A DNA stretch of 64,000 bases from Chitinophagaceae bacterium LGM1 (lineage in GTDB: Bacteria; Bacteroidota; Bacteroidia; Chitinophagales; Chitinophagaceae), in contig CP075895.1 of NCBI GenBank assembly GCA_018604165.1, positions 124,001 to 188,000 on the forward strand, in the 5' to 3' direction. The notes below the pieces were generated by a model. It searched no databases and was not told the DNA's origin. It was given only the letters and a program-made list of their open reading frames with translations. Positions 52,069 through 62,135 of this stretch are shown piece after piece (within the stretch, counting starts at the first letter, position 1; the number at the start of each line of letters is the position of its first letter). The position numbers and the translations under genes are program-made.

Positions 52069-55000
52069 ATGAACAAATACTTATACGCTTTTTCGTGTAT
52101 ATGCTTTTCTATCCTGCTAATTGGTAACGCCCGTGCGCAAGCTCCGGTAGCTAATTTCAGCACAAGCAGTACATCGGGCTGCTCTCCTATAGTAGCCAAT
52201 TTTACAGACCTGAGTACAAACAGCCCTACAAGCTGGTATTGGGATTTGGGCAATGGTAGTACATCTACGCTGCAGAATCCTTCTACAACGTACATCACAC
52301 CAGGCACTTATACAGTTAGCCTTACTGCAACCAATGCTAACGGCAGCAATACTAAAACCGTAACTAATTACATTACTGTTGCGCCATCGCCAGTAGTAGC
52401 TTTCACAGCAGACAGCACACCGTCATGCGTTGGCACAAAAACGGTAATATTTACCAACAACTCAGTACCCGGTGGCACAGGTACAGCTACCTATTTGTGG
52501 GACTTTGGTGATGGTACTACCTCTACCGCCACCAGCCCTACTAAAACTTACAGCACCCCTGGTACATATACAGTCACGTTATTGGTTACAAACGGTAATG
52601 GCTGTTCAAAATCTTTAGTAAAAACAAACTTCATCAAAGTATCTGTAAAACCAACAGCTGGCTTTACCGCTACAAATGTTAGTGGGTGTACATCACCAGT
52701 TACTGCCAGTTTTACCAATACCAGCACAGGAGCAACTACCTACGACTGGACTTTTGGTGACGGTGGTACATCAACAGCTACCAACCCCACACATACATAC
52801 ACAGCAACAGGTACATACACAGTACGCCTGATAGCTACCAATGCATTTGGCTGTAAGGATACTTTTACAAGCACATCGCTTGTGTCTATTGGTTCTCCGG
52901 TAGCATCATTCAATATGAGTGTATCGAGCGTATGTAGTGGCAAAAATGTAAGTTTCACCAATACATCTACGCCTACTGGTTATACCAGCGCATGGAATTT
53001 TGGCAACGGCGGTACTTCTACTACCACCAATCCTACATATAGTTATAGCACAGCTGGCACGTATACTGTAACATTGATTGTTACCAAATCGGGCTGTAGC
53101 GATACGGACACCAAAACAATTACTGTTAACGCCAGTCCAGCTATCAACTTCACAGCATCACCTACAGAAGGTTGTACCGTTCCGTTTGTTACTACATTCA
53201 GCAACACTACTACAGGTGCATCGTCGTACCTGTGGCGTTTTGGCGACGGCAACACTTCAACATCTACCAATCCTTCGCATACTTACAATGCCTTGGGTAA
53301 TTATTCTGTAAAGCTCATTGCCACCAATGGTACTTGTACAGATTCCTTTACTCGTACCAACTATATAAAAATACAGCAACCTACTGCCAATCTAGTGGTA
53401 GGCACATATTCGGGTTGTGCGCCAGTTAATATCAGTTTTGTTGCCAATGTTACTACACTGATACCTGTTAGCAACTACACTTGGAACTTTGGCGATGGCA
53501 GCGCTACTGTTTCCTGCTCATCTTGCAGTACACAGTCGCACAACTATACCGCATCAGGTACATATACAGTAACAGTTACCTACACAACAGGTACAGGTTG
53601 TACTTACAGCACTACCAATACAGTTAACATTGCAAGTAAGCCATCGGCATCATTTACCGCTTCGCCAACAACACTATGCCCGGGAGCAACGGTTACATTC
53701 ACCAATGCATCTACCGGGGCTACATCATACACATGGAATTTTGGTGATGGTGGCGGGTCCACTGCTACTAACCCAAGCTACAATGGCTATAGTACAGGCA
53801 CTTATAGCGTAACGCTGATTGCTAATAATAATGGTTGTCGCGATACTTTCACGCGCGGCAATTATATTACCGTTCATCCACCTGATGCATACTTCGGTAT
53901 AAGCACGTCTTGTAGCAATAGGTATGCGGTTACATTAATTGATAGTTCGTTTGGCGCAAATACCTACCTGTGGGATTTTGGCGATGGTAATACCTCTACA
54001 CAAACAGGGGGCACACTAACACATACATACAGTACTACGGGTACTAAAACCATAACACTAACTGTTGTAAATACAACCTACAACTGTAGCAGTACTTATG
54101 CACGCACGGTTAATATACAACCGCTATCTGCAGATTTTTCTATCAGCGATACTACACTCTGTAAAGGACAATCAACCAACCTGTTTGCTGTTGCCAGTAG
54201 TAGTGCAGTTACCAATCATAAATGGGATTTTGGTGATGGAAATATTGCTACACCTGCGTCTGGCAATATATATTATGCCTACAGTACATCGGGTATATTC
54301 AGCCCAAAACTGGTAGTGACGGATATTAACGGTTGTAAAGACTCTGTAATAAAAACAAACTATATAAAAGTTGGCGGCCCTACCGTTGCCTTCACTGGTG
54401 CGCCATTGATAGGTTGTACACCATTCACGGCCACATTTACAGATAATAGTACACCGAATGGTGGCTTTGCCATCACGAGCCGTACTTGGGATTTTGTATA
54501 TGGTGGTCCGCAAACCACTACAAATAGTACTATTTCTTACACGTATATATACAGTGGCACCTGGCCGGTAAAGTTAGTAGTAACTGATGCAAATGGCTGT
54601 AAAGACTCACTGACGAAAAATAACTACGTACTCGCAACAAAACCTGTTGCACAGTTTCATACCAACGATACAAATGTATGTGTTGGTAAACCTGTGGCGT
54701 TTGTAAATAATTCCGGGGGCGCTTCATTTACCAGCATCTGGCATTTCGGCGATGGTAATACATCAACAGCTACTACACCAACACATACCTATAATACAGC
54801 TGGCACTTACACTGTAAAACTGGTGTTGACAGATATGTATGGTTGTAAAGACTCGATGGTAAAAACAGCGTATGTAAAAGTAACTACCCCGAATATCAAC
54901 TTTACCATGAGCGATTCAGTTGCCAACTGTCCGCCACTGGTAGTAAACTTTACCAACACATCTGTAAACGTAAGCAGCTATACATGGGTGTTTGGCAATG

Positions 55001-58000
55001 GCAGCCAATCAACCGTTACCAACCCAAGCACACTATATACTTATCCTGGTGTATATAGCGTGAAGCTCATAGGCACGGCATCATCAGGCTGTAAAGACTC
55101 AGTAACAAAAACAGTAACTGTTAACGGCCCTACGGGTACATTTACTTATAGCCCTACTGCAGGTTGTAATCCGCTGACGGTTAATTTCTCTGCTACTACC
55201 AGCAATGCCACATCACTAATATGGGATATGAGCAATGGCTTTACACAGACCACAACGGGTAGCACTTACTCATACACTTATACACAAACAGGTAAATATG
55301 TACCTAAGCTGATATTAAGTGATGGCGCATCTTGCCTAGTACCGATATTCGGTGTCGATACCATCAAGGTTGATAAGATAGATGCTGACTTTACATTCAC
55401 ACCTAACAATCTGTGTAACGCAGGTACAGTACAGTTTACAGATACGGTGCTGAGCTATATCAGCCCCATCTCATCTCGCGCATGGAACTTTGGTGATGGT
55501 GGTACAAGCACTGCTAAAAATCCATCGCACACATACACCGCACCGGGTACTTACAATGTAAGGCTGATTGCCATCAACACACAAGGATGTGCAGATACGG
55601 TTATCAAAACAGTTACCATACTTGCTCCGCCAAATGTTACAGCATCGGGCAATCAGGCAATATGTATTGGTGCTACTACCTCTACTACAATTACAGCATC
55701 GGGTGCAGTATCATATACATGGTCGCCGTCAACGGGCTTGTCCTGTACGAACTGTGCCAACCCAACCGCTAACCCTACTGCAACTACAACTTATATTGTA
55801 ACAGGTACTGACGGCAATGGCTGTACAGATACGGCAAGTGTCACTGTTACTGTCAACAACAAACCAAATGTTTCGGCAACAGCCAATAACACTTCTATAT
55901 GTGCGGGCAGTACGGCTACCTTGACAGCATCGGGTGCTAACACCTATGCTTGGACACCGACTGGCAGCTTGTCTTGCAGTACCTGCACAAATACTACGGC
56001 TACGCCTGCTATTACTACTACATACATAGTAACAGGTACGGATGCTAACGGTTGTACAGATACAGGTAATGTAACCATAACGGTAAATACTGCACCAAAT
56101 GTAACTGCAGCAGCTAATCAAACAATTTGCATTGGCAGCACCGCAACACTCACTGCTAACGGTGCATCATCTTACACATGGTCGCCAGCAGGCAGCTTGT
56201 CTTGCAGCACTTGTGCCAGCCCTGTGGCTACGCCAAACACTACTACAACTTATACAGTAACAGGTACGGATGCTAATGGATGTACAGATACAGGATTGGT
56301 AACTGTAACAGTTAATCAGCAACCAACCGTAAGTGCAGGCAGCAATACATCTGTGTGCGATGGGCAACCCGCAACACTTACAGCAAGTGGTGCATCAACG
56401 TATGTATGGTCGCCTGCGGGTACATTATCCTGCAGCACTTGTGTTAACCCAACTGCTACGCCAACTGTTTCAACTGTTTATACTTTGATAGGTACAGATG
56501 CCAATGGCTGTAAGGATACCGCAACAGTAACAGTAGGCATCAACAGCAAGCCAAATGTATCTGCAACTGCTAATACAACGGCAGTATGTGCAGGCAGCAC
56601 AGCTACGCTTACAGCCAGTGGTGCTACTTCTTATACTTGGGTGCCTGCAGGTACATTGTCTTGCAGCACGTGTGTGAGCCCGGTTGCAACGCCTACTGCA
56701 ACTACAACCTACACCGTAACTGGCACGGATGCAAACGGCTGTACCGATACAGGTAATGTAACAATTACAGTAAATGCATTGCCTGTGGTAACAGCAAATG
56801 CCAACCAAACAATATGCAACGGCGGCAGTGCCACACTTTCTGCCAACGGAGCAACTACTTATGCATGGACACCAATAAGCAGCCTGTCTTGCAGTACTTG
56901 TGCCAGCCCTGTTGCTACACCAACAACTACCACCACATATACCGTAACAGGTACGGATGCTAATGGTTGTACAAACACAGCTACTACCACCGTAAATGTA
57001 AATGCGAAACCTACCGTAACGGCTGGCAGTAATGTAGCGATATGTAATGGCGCAAGCACTACGCTTGCTGCTGGTGGCGCAACTACTTATGTATGGACAC
57101 CTGCTGCAACATTATCGTGCAGCACCTGTGTAAATCCTGTAGCAACAACAACTACTACCACTACATATACCGTAACCGGTACCGACGGCAACGGCTGCAC
57201 GAACACCGCGACAGTTATTGTAACGGTAAATAATAAGCCAACCGTTAGCGCTACGGGTAGCAATATTATATGCGAGGGCTCTAATACAACCCTGACAGCT
57301 AATGGTGCAAGCACATATGTATGGACACCTGCAACAGGGTTGTCTTGTACTACTTGTACATCACCAACAGCTACACCTGTGGTTAATACTACTTATATAG
57401 TAACAGGTACAGATGCTAATGGCTGTACCGATACAGGTATGATAACGGTAACGGTAAATACAAGGCCTACAGTTAATGCAGGATTGGACAGGGAAATATG
57501 TGTGGGTTCATCGGTATCATTATCCGCAAGTGGCGCATCAACGTATCAATGGTCGCCATCTACAGGGTTATCATGTACCAATTGTGCCAGCCCCAATGCA
57601 TCGCCTACGGCTACTATTACATATAGTGTAATAGGTGTAGATGGTAATAGCTGTAGAGATACAGACCAGGTGGTAGTAACGGTTAATCAGTTGCCGGTAG
57701 TAACCGCAAGTGGCTCGCAATCTATATGTGATGGTGGCAGCGCAACATTATCTGTCACCGGTGCAGCAACATATTCATGGTCTCCGGCAGGCAGCTTGTC
57801 TTGCAGTACATGTACTAGCCCGGTAGCAACACCAACTACTACTACAACATATATAGTAACAGGTACAGACATCAAAGGCTGTACAGATACCGGTAAGGCT
57901 ACAATTACGGTCTATCCTATTCCTGTCGTTACCGCAAGCGGTGGTAAAACAATATGTACGGGAGAGTCTGCTATATTAACGGCAGGTGGCGCAACTACTT

Positions 58001-59358
58001 ATATATGGACGGGGCCTAACTTGTCTTGTACCAATTGCCCAAGCCCAACTGCAACGCCTGCAATAACTGCCGTATATACCGTAACAGGTACCAGCAATGG
58101 CTGTTCATCATCAGCCTCACTAACCATTACAGTATTGCCGAAGCCTGTATTGTATCCAAGCCCTGATGTAGCAATATGCGAAGGTCGTAGCACACAGTTG
58201 ACAGTTTTAGGCGGCAATAGCTATTCTTGGTCGCCAACAAACGGGCTGTCTTGTACTACTTGCCCCGATCCATTTGCTACACCAACCACAACTACTACTT
58301 ATACCGTTACAGGCACTGGCCCGGATGGTTGTAGCAATACTGCCAATATTAAAGTAACTGTAAATCCAAAACCGGATGTGAATGCGGGTGACGATATTAT
58401 TATTTGTTCTGGCTCTACAGTGCAACTGAACGCTAACGGTGCGCAGACTTACGAATGGCAACAACCAAGCAATACGCTTTCTTGTACCAATTGCCCGAAC
58501 CCATTTGCTAAGCCATCAGCACAAACTACGTACACTGTTGTAGGTTTTGATAACATAGGCTGTAGCGATACGGATAAAGTAACAGTGTCTATTATAGAAA
58601 AAGGGCCTGTTAGCTTTGGGCCTGATGCGGCATTCTGTAAAGGCGAATCTGCAGAGCTATACGCTACAGGCGGCTCATCTTATACTTGGATACCTGCCGA
58701 TGGTGTTGATAATAATAAAGCCGCAAGGGTAAAAGTAAGCCCCACAACAACAACACGCTATGCAGTAATCGTAAAACAAGGCGACTGCTTTACAGATACA
58801 GGTTACATCAATGTAATAGTGCACGACTTACCAGAAGTAGAACTGGGCCCTGATGTTACCATTGGTGGCGGCAACAGCATACAGCTGAATGCCAAAGGCA
58901 ATAACATTACAAAATATGAGTGGACACCAGCTAACGATTTGAGTTGCTACGATTGCGCCAATCCAACTGCATCGCCACGCCGCACTACCAAGTATGTAGT
59001 GAATGTAACAAGTGGCTACAACTGTACTGCTTCAGACGACATTACTGTCCGAGTAACTTGCGATAAGACACAGCTATTCCTTGCCAATACTTTTACACCA
59101 AATAATGATGGTGTGAACGATAGGTTCTTCCCGCAGGGTAAGGGTATAACGGAAGTAAAGAGCTTCCGCATATACAACCGTTGGGGCGAATTGATGTTCG
59201 CTCGAGATAATATGAAGATTAATGACCCGTCTATTGGTTGGGATGGTACATACAAAAACACACCGTTGAAACCCGACGTGTTTGTGTACATGGTAAATGC
59301 TTTCTGCGAATCGGGCGAGCCGATAGAGCTGAAGGGCGATATATCAATAGTGAGGTAA
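52069..59358 (+). CDS. Giant multi-PKD surface protein with T9SS type B (CHU_C) sorting domain
   Basis: A 2429-residue secreted protein. Its parts are: signal peptide (1-24, ending ARAQ); about 14 PKD-like domains of about 80 residues (27-1188), each with a motif such as YLWDFGDGTTST and a GTYTVTL strand; 15 modules of about 76 residues (1189-2333); and a gliding-motility-type CHU_C C-terminal domain (2334-2429, FLANTFTPNNDGVNDRF to IELKGDISIVR). The protein is very Thr/Ser-rich and has no recognised catalytic domain. It would be exported by T9SS and displayed as a long stalk or adhesin. The PorP/SprF gene follows 28 bp downstream, as for SprB/SprF pairs. An adhesin, matrix or gliding role is likely but not proven. 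Confidence 0.88.
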   Translation: MNKYLYAFSCICFSILLIGNARAQAPVANFSTSSTSGCSPIVANFTDLSTNSPTSWYWDLGNGSTSTLQNPSTTYITPGTYTVSLTATNANGSNTKTVTNYITVAPSPVVAFTADSTPSCVGTKTVIFTNNSVPGGTGTATYLWDFGDGTTSTATSPTKTYSTPGTYTVTLLVTNGNGCSKSLVKTNFIKVSVKPTAGFTATNVSGCTSPVTASFTNTSTGATTYDWTFGDGGTSTATNPTHTYTATGTYTVRLIATNAFGCKDTFTSTSLVSIGSPVASFNMSVSSVCSGKNVSFTNTSTPTGYTSAWNFGNGGTSTTTNPTYSYSTAGTYTVTLIVTKSGCSDTDTKTITVNASPAINFTASPTEGCTVPFVTTFSNTTTGASSYLWRFGDGNTSTSTNPSHTYNALGNYSVKLIATNGTCTDSFTRTNYIKIQQPTANLVVGTYSGCAPVNISFVANVTTLIPVSNYTWNFGDGSATVSCSSCSTQSHNYTASGTYTVTVTYTTGTGCTYSTTNTVNIASKPSASFTASPTTLCPGATVTFTNASTGATSYTWNFGDGGGSTATNPSYNGYSTGTYSVTLIANNNGCRDTFTRGNYITVHPPDAYFGISTSCSNRYAVTLIDSSFGANTYLWDFGDGNTSTQTGGTLTHTYSTTGTKTITLTVVNTTYNCSSTYARTVNIQPLSADFSISDTTLCKGQSTNLFAVASSSAVTNHKWDFGDGNIATPASGNIYYAYSTSGIFSPKLVVTDINGCKDSVIKTNYIKVGGPTVAFTGAPLIGCTPFTATFTDNSTPNGGFAITSRTWDFVYGGPQTTTNSTISYTYIYSGTWPVKLVVTDANGCKDSLTKNNYVLATKPVAQFHTNDTNVCVGKPVAFVNNSGGASFTSIWHFGDGNTSTATTPTHTYNTAGTYTVKLVLTDMYGCKDSMVKTAYVKVTTPNINFTMSDSVANCPPLVVNFTNTSVNVSSYTWVFGNGSQSTVTNPSTLYTYPGVYSVKLIGTASSGCKDSVTKTVTVNGPTGTFTYSPTAGCNPLTVNFSATTSNATSLIWDMSNGFTQTTTGSTYSYTYTQTGKYVPKLILSDGASCLVPIFGVDTIKVDKIDADFTFTPNNLCNAGTVQFTDTVLSYISPISSRAWNFGDGGTSTAKNPSHTYTAPGTYNVRLIAINTQGCADTVIKTVTILAPPNVTASGNQAICIGATTSTTITASGAVSYTWSPSTGLSCTNCANPTANPTATTTYIVTGTDGNGCTDTASVTVTVNNKPNVSATANNTSICAGSTATLTASGANTYAWTPTGSLSCSTCTNTTATPAITTTYIVTGTDANGCTDTGNVTITVNTAPNVTAAANQTICIGSTATLTANGASSYTWSPAGSLSCSTCASPVATPNTTTTYTVTGTDANGCTDTGLVTVTVNQQPTVSAGSNTSVCDGQPATLTASGASTYVWSPAGTLSCSTCVNPTATPTVSTVYTLIGTDANGCKDTATVTVGINSKPNVSATANTTAVCAGSTATLTASGATSYTWVPAGTLSCSTCVSPVATPTATTTYTVTGTDANGCTDTGNVTITVNALPVVTANANQTICNGGSATLSANGATTYAWTPISSLSCSTCASPVATPTTTTTYTVTGTDANGCTNTATTTVNVNAKPTVTAGSNVAICNGASTTLAAGGATTYVWTPAATLSCSTCVNPVATTTTTTTYTVTGTDGNGCTNTATVIVTVNNKPTVSATGSNIICEGSNTTLTANGASTYVWTPATGLSCTTCTSPTATPVVNTTYIVTGTDANGCTDTGMITVTVNTRPTVNAGLDREICVGSSVSLSASGASTYQWSPSTGLSCTNCASPNASPTATITYSVIGVDGNSCRDTDQVVVTVNQLPVVTASGSQSICDGGSATLSVTGAATYSWSPAGSLSCSTCTSPVATPTTTTTYIVTGTDIKGCTDTGKATITVYPIPVVTASGGKTICTGESAILTAGGATTYIWTGPNLSCTNCPSPTATPAITAVYTVTGTSNGCSSSASLTITVLPKPVLYPSPDVAICEGRSTQLTVLGGNSYSWSPTNGLSCTTCPDPFATPTTTTTYTVTGTGPDGCSNTANIKVTVNPKPDVNAGDDIIICSGSTVQLNANGAQTYEWQQPSNTLSCTNCPNPFAKPSAQTTYTVVGFDNIGCSDTDKVTVSIIEKGPVSFGPDAAFCKGESAELYATGGSSYTWIPADGVDNNKAARVKVSPTTTTRYAVIVKQGDCFTDTGYINVIVHDLPEVELGPDVTIGGGNSIQLNAKGNNITKYEWTPANDLSCYDCANPTASPRRTTKYVVNVTSGYNCTASDDITVRVTCDKTQLFLANTFTPNNDGVNDRFFPQGKGITEVKSFRIYNRWGELMFARDNMKINDPSIGWDGTYKNTPLKPDVFVYMVNAFCESGEPIELKGDISIVR
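55633..59067 (+). repeat. Fifteen tandem cysteine-patterned modules within the giant surface protein
   Basis: Each module of about 76 residues follows the pattern V-A-x(4)-IC-x-G-x(4)-L-x-ASGA-x-Y-x-W-x-P, then LSC-x-x-C, P-x-ATP-TTTTTY-V-TGTD-x-NGC-x-D. Fourteen modules keep a CxxC pair in the LSCxxC position (one is LSCYDC); the fourteenth has lost it. Coding sequences of neighbours are similar but not identical, so the array is not recent. Confidence 0.85.
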
Positions 59359-59386
59359 TGATAAGAATGTAACTGCTAAACATAGT

Positions 59387-60451
59387 ATGATGAAGAAATT
59401 TTTAACACTCTTGCTTTCCGTTGTACTGTACCAAACAGTGCAGGCGCAGGATATACATTTCTCGCAGTTTTATGAAAATGCCATATTGCGCAATCCCGCA
59501 TTAACGGGCATCTTCAGCGGAGATTATAAAGCGGGTGTAAACTACCGCACACAATGGAGCAACATATCGGTACCATTCCAAACCATGCTGGCATCTGCCG
59601 AAACACGCATTGCGGTAAACAGGGAAGTGGGCGACTATATCAGCTTCGGCGTAGCTGCAACGTATGACAAAGCCGGGAGCATCAACTTTACCAGTATGCA
59701 GGTGTACCCCGCCATCAACTATAATAAAGTAATGGCAGATGGCCGCCGTTCTTATTTATCAGTTGGTTTTACGGGTGGTTATATCCAGCGAGCGTTTGAT
59801 TTGTCTAAAGCTACCTTTAGCACCCAATACCAAAATGGCGGCTACGACCAGACAGCCGCTACGGGTGAAAACTTGCAAAACGTTTCGCTCAGCGCATACG
59901 ACCTTGGTGCAGGCATCAGCTATAACAGTACTATAGGCCCTGCGCGCAATATCAACTATTATATAGGTATGGCAGGCTTTCACGTTGCCCGCCCCAAACA
60001 ATCGTTTACGGGGCAAGGAGATATACTACGCCTTGATACCAAATGGACGGGCAACTTGGGTGTACGTGCCAACCTGACACAACAAATAGGGCTTACTATT
60101 CATGCCAATTATACAACACAAGGTCCTTACACACAAATAATAGGCGGGGGCTTGGTTAGCTGGCGCAACAATCCTGAATTATCTAAAGCCATTGTACTGT
60201 ATGCAGGTGCTTTTGTACGTGTAAAAGACTCTTGGATACCTACAGTAAAAATTGACTACAACCAATACTCACTTACACTTTCTTACGATTTCAATACATC
60301 AACCCTGAAGCCAGCTACCAATGGTACGGCGGGGTACGAAATATCATTATTTGTGCGTGGCAAGTACAAGCATCGCGACGGCTACCGTAGCAGCGTAGCA
60401 TGTCCGCGTTTTGAGCAGATGCTGGAAGGCGACGGCGCAACACAATTTTAG
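59387..60451 (+). CDS. PorP/SprF family type IX secretion membrane protein
   Basis: A 354-residue outer-membrane beta-barrel protein (signal peptide about 1-20, ending VQAQ). The family start DIHFSQFYENAILRNPALTG, followed by YKAGVNYRTQWSNI, is diagnostic of PorP/SprF. These proteins are needed for export or surface attachment of specific T9SS type B cargo such as SprB. Placement 28 bp after the giant type B protein indicates a cargo-partner pair in one transcript. The core T9SS machinery (GldK-N, SprA) is not in the window. Confidence 0.92.
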   Translation: MMKKFLTLLLSVVLYQTVQAQDIHFSQFYENAILRNPALTGIFSGDYKAGVNYRTQWSNISVPFQTMLASAETRIAVNREVGDYISFGVAATYDKAGSINFTSMQVYPAINYNKVMADGRRSYLSVGFTGGYIQRAFDLSKATFSTQYQNGGYDQTAATGENLQNVSLSAYDLGAGISYNSTIGPARNINYYIGMAGFHVARPKQSFTGQGDILRLDTKWTGNLGVRANLTQQIGLTIHANYTTQGPYTQIIGGGLVSWRNNPELSKAIVLYAGAFVRVKDSWIPTVKIDYNQYSLTLSYDFNTSTLKPATNGTAGYEISLFVRGKYKHRDGYRSSVACPRFEQMLEGDGATQF

Positions 60452-60473
60452 CGTTACATATAGAGGATAGAAA

Positions 60474-60501
60474 AAAGCGATGGGTGTCTACCCATCGCTT
60501 T
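60474..60501. terminator. Bidirectional terminator between porP and the response regulator gene
   Basis: AAAGCGATGGGT (60474-60485), loop GTCT and ACCCATCGCTTT (60490-60501) form a perfect 12-bp stem with A-rich and T-rich flanks, serving the two convergent genes. Confidence 0.88.
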
Positions 60502-60529
60502 GCCTTTATATAAGATTGTTGTAAAATGC

Positions 60530-61222
60530 TTATTGGTTGTACACAAACTTAAAGCCTATGCCGTGTATGGTTTGCAACTCTACACCCGGCTGCTCTTTAA
60601 TAAACTTACGCACTTTGGTAATGAACACGTCCATACTACGCCCTAGGAAGTAGTCTTCCTTACCCCATACATTCAGCAATATCTCATCGCGCTTTAGCAC
60701 GCGGTTAGCATTTTGTACAAGGTATTTTATCAGGTCGGCCTCGCGCTGTGTCAGTTGGTGCTCTACTTTATCACCTTTCAATACCAGATTGTTGTAGTCA
60801 AACTGCAGTGTACCCAGCATTACATCAGCTGTAGTATCTTCTTCTTTCTTCTTCGTGCGTTTCAGGAATACCTCAAGGCGTAGCAGCAGTTCCTGCATAT
60901 TGAACGGCTTGGTGATATAATCGTCCGCGCCGCTACGGAAGCCCGCTATCTTGTCATCATCCATGTTTTTGGATGTGAGCAGCAATATGGGGATGCTTTC
61001 GTTTTTCTGTCGTATTTGAGTAGCCAGATGCATACCGTCTTTTTTAGGCAGCATTACATCCAGCAGGCACACGTCAAAATTGTGCTTCATAAACTGAGCC
61101 CATGCGGTTTCAGCATCAGCACAGTGTATCACTTCATAGCCGTTGTTCGACAGGCTGTCGCGCACCACATAACTCAGCGTCGGGTCATCCTCTACTAATA
61201 GTATTTTGGCTTTATCGGGCAT
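60530..61222 (-). CDS. OmpR-family response regulator
   Basis: A 230-residue two-component regulator. The receiver domain has the acidic pocket Glu11-Asp12, the phosphoacceptor Asp55 (VCLLDVMLPKKDG), Thr83 (LLTSKN) and Lys105 (DYITKPF). The C-terminal winged helix (about 135-230) includes LTQREADLIKYLVQNANRVLKRDEIL and GRSMDVFITKVRKFIK. It resembles the RprY-type regulators of Bacteroidota. No histidine kinase gene is adjacent, so the partner is encoded elsewhere. Target genes are unknown; proximity to the giant surface protein is not evidence of control. Confidence 0.92.
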   Translation of the reverse strand: MPDKAKILLVEDDPTLSYVVRDSLSNNGYEVIHCADAETAWAQFMKHNFDVCLLDVMLPKKDGMHLATQIRQKNESIPILLLTSKNMDDDKIAGFRSGADDYITKPFNMQELLLRLEVFLKRTKKKEEDTTADVMLGTLQFDYNNLVLKGDKVEHQLTQREADLIKYLVQNANRVLKRDEILLNVWGKEDYFLGRSMDVFITKVRKFIKEQPGVELQTIHGIGFKFVYNQ

Positions 61223-61454
61223 ACGTATCTATATGTTTATCTTTCTCGGTATGCGTTAACACACCTTATCCGTTTTCAAAAATCAGTGCTTGCAATATAC
61301 ACAAACAAGTGTATAAAGTAGTGGAGCTTCTACCTTTTTCAGCACTTAAAAGTAAGTAAAACCCTTTGCCTGTGCAAGTTCGTATATTAATATTTTAATG
61401 ACTTATTAAGGCTTAATGCACATTATGTATTATATTCAACAATCTTTACTCTGT

Positions 61455-62135
61455 ATGCGTAAGCTATTGTTTCTGTTACTCATCGTTTGTTTGTGCAACT
61501 GTAAAAAAACCGATACCCCGCCTGTTGCTCCTAATACTACCAACCCTGCTACAGACACCACAGGCAAAGGGCAAAATCAGGTAGCCTCACCCAATACCGA
61601 CCAATGGGCAAAACCCCGCCCCATAGCAGGCGATACCGTAGCAGACAGCTTTGTTACCTACCTGATAAAAAAGGGTAATAATTTTTGTGAGAACAATACT
61701 TATGCCATCACACAATACGTAACCCTGCACTACAGGGCAATATTAGACAGTACCTGCATCTACACTACCACCCTGCCTGCCAATCAACAAGATATTAATA
61801 AACTATTTGGCTTTGCCGACTGTGCCAGCCACCACCAAACCAATAGTGCCCGCTTTGGGTGGAATTGGTATAACGGTGCCATGCGCATACATGCCTATTG
61901 CTATGCAGGTGGTGTGCGTACTTACAAAGAATTGGGGACCGTGGCGCTGAACAAGGCTTTTGATTGTAAACTATACGTACTGCCAGACAGGTATATATTT
62001 GAGTTGAACGGCAAAACAGATACTATGTCGCGAGGGTGTACAAGCTCTACCGCCACAGGCTACAAACTACTGCCCTACTTCGGCGGTGATGAACCAGCAC
62101 CGCACGATGTGAAAATAAAAATCCGCGAAATGTAA
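61455..62135 (+). CDS. Putative lipoprotein of unknown function
   Basis: A 226-residue protein with a lipoprotein signal (MRKLLFLLLIVCLCNC, lipid-accepting Cys16) and a Pro/Thr-rich linker to about residue 60, then a globular domain with paired cysteines (NNFCENN, DSTCIY, FADCASH, RGCTSS). No family is recognised. I chose the ATG at 61455, since the one at 61416 would place 13 residues before the lipoprotein signal. Its stop codon directly abuts that of ruvC. Confidence 0.68.
   Translation: MRKLLFLLLIVCLCNCKKTDTPPVAPNTTNPATDTTGKGQNQVASPNTDQWAKPRPIAGDTVADSFVTYLIKKGNNFCENNTYAITQYVTLHYRAILDSTCIYTTTLPANQQDINKLFGFADCASHHQTNSARFGWNWYNGAMRIHAYCYAGGVRTYKELGTVALNKAFDCKLYVLPDRYIFELNGKTDTMSRGCTSSTATGYKLLPYFGGDEPAPHDVKIKIREM

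Noticed and set aside
55633-59067. The regular repeats as a CRISPR-like array
   Set aside because: They are in-frame protein modules of about 230 bp with gradual divergence and no constant repeat/variable spacer structure.
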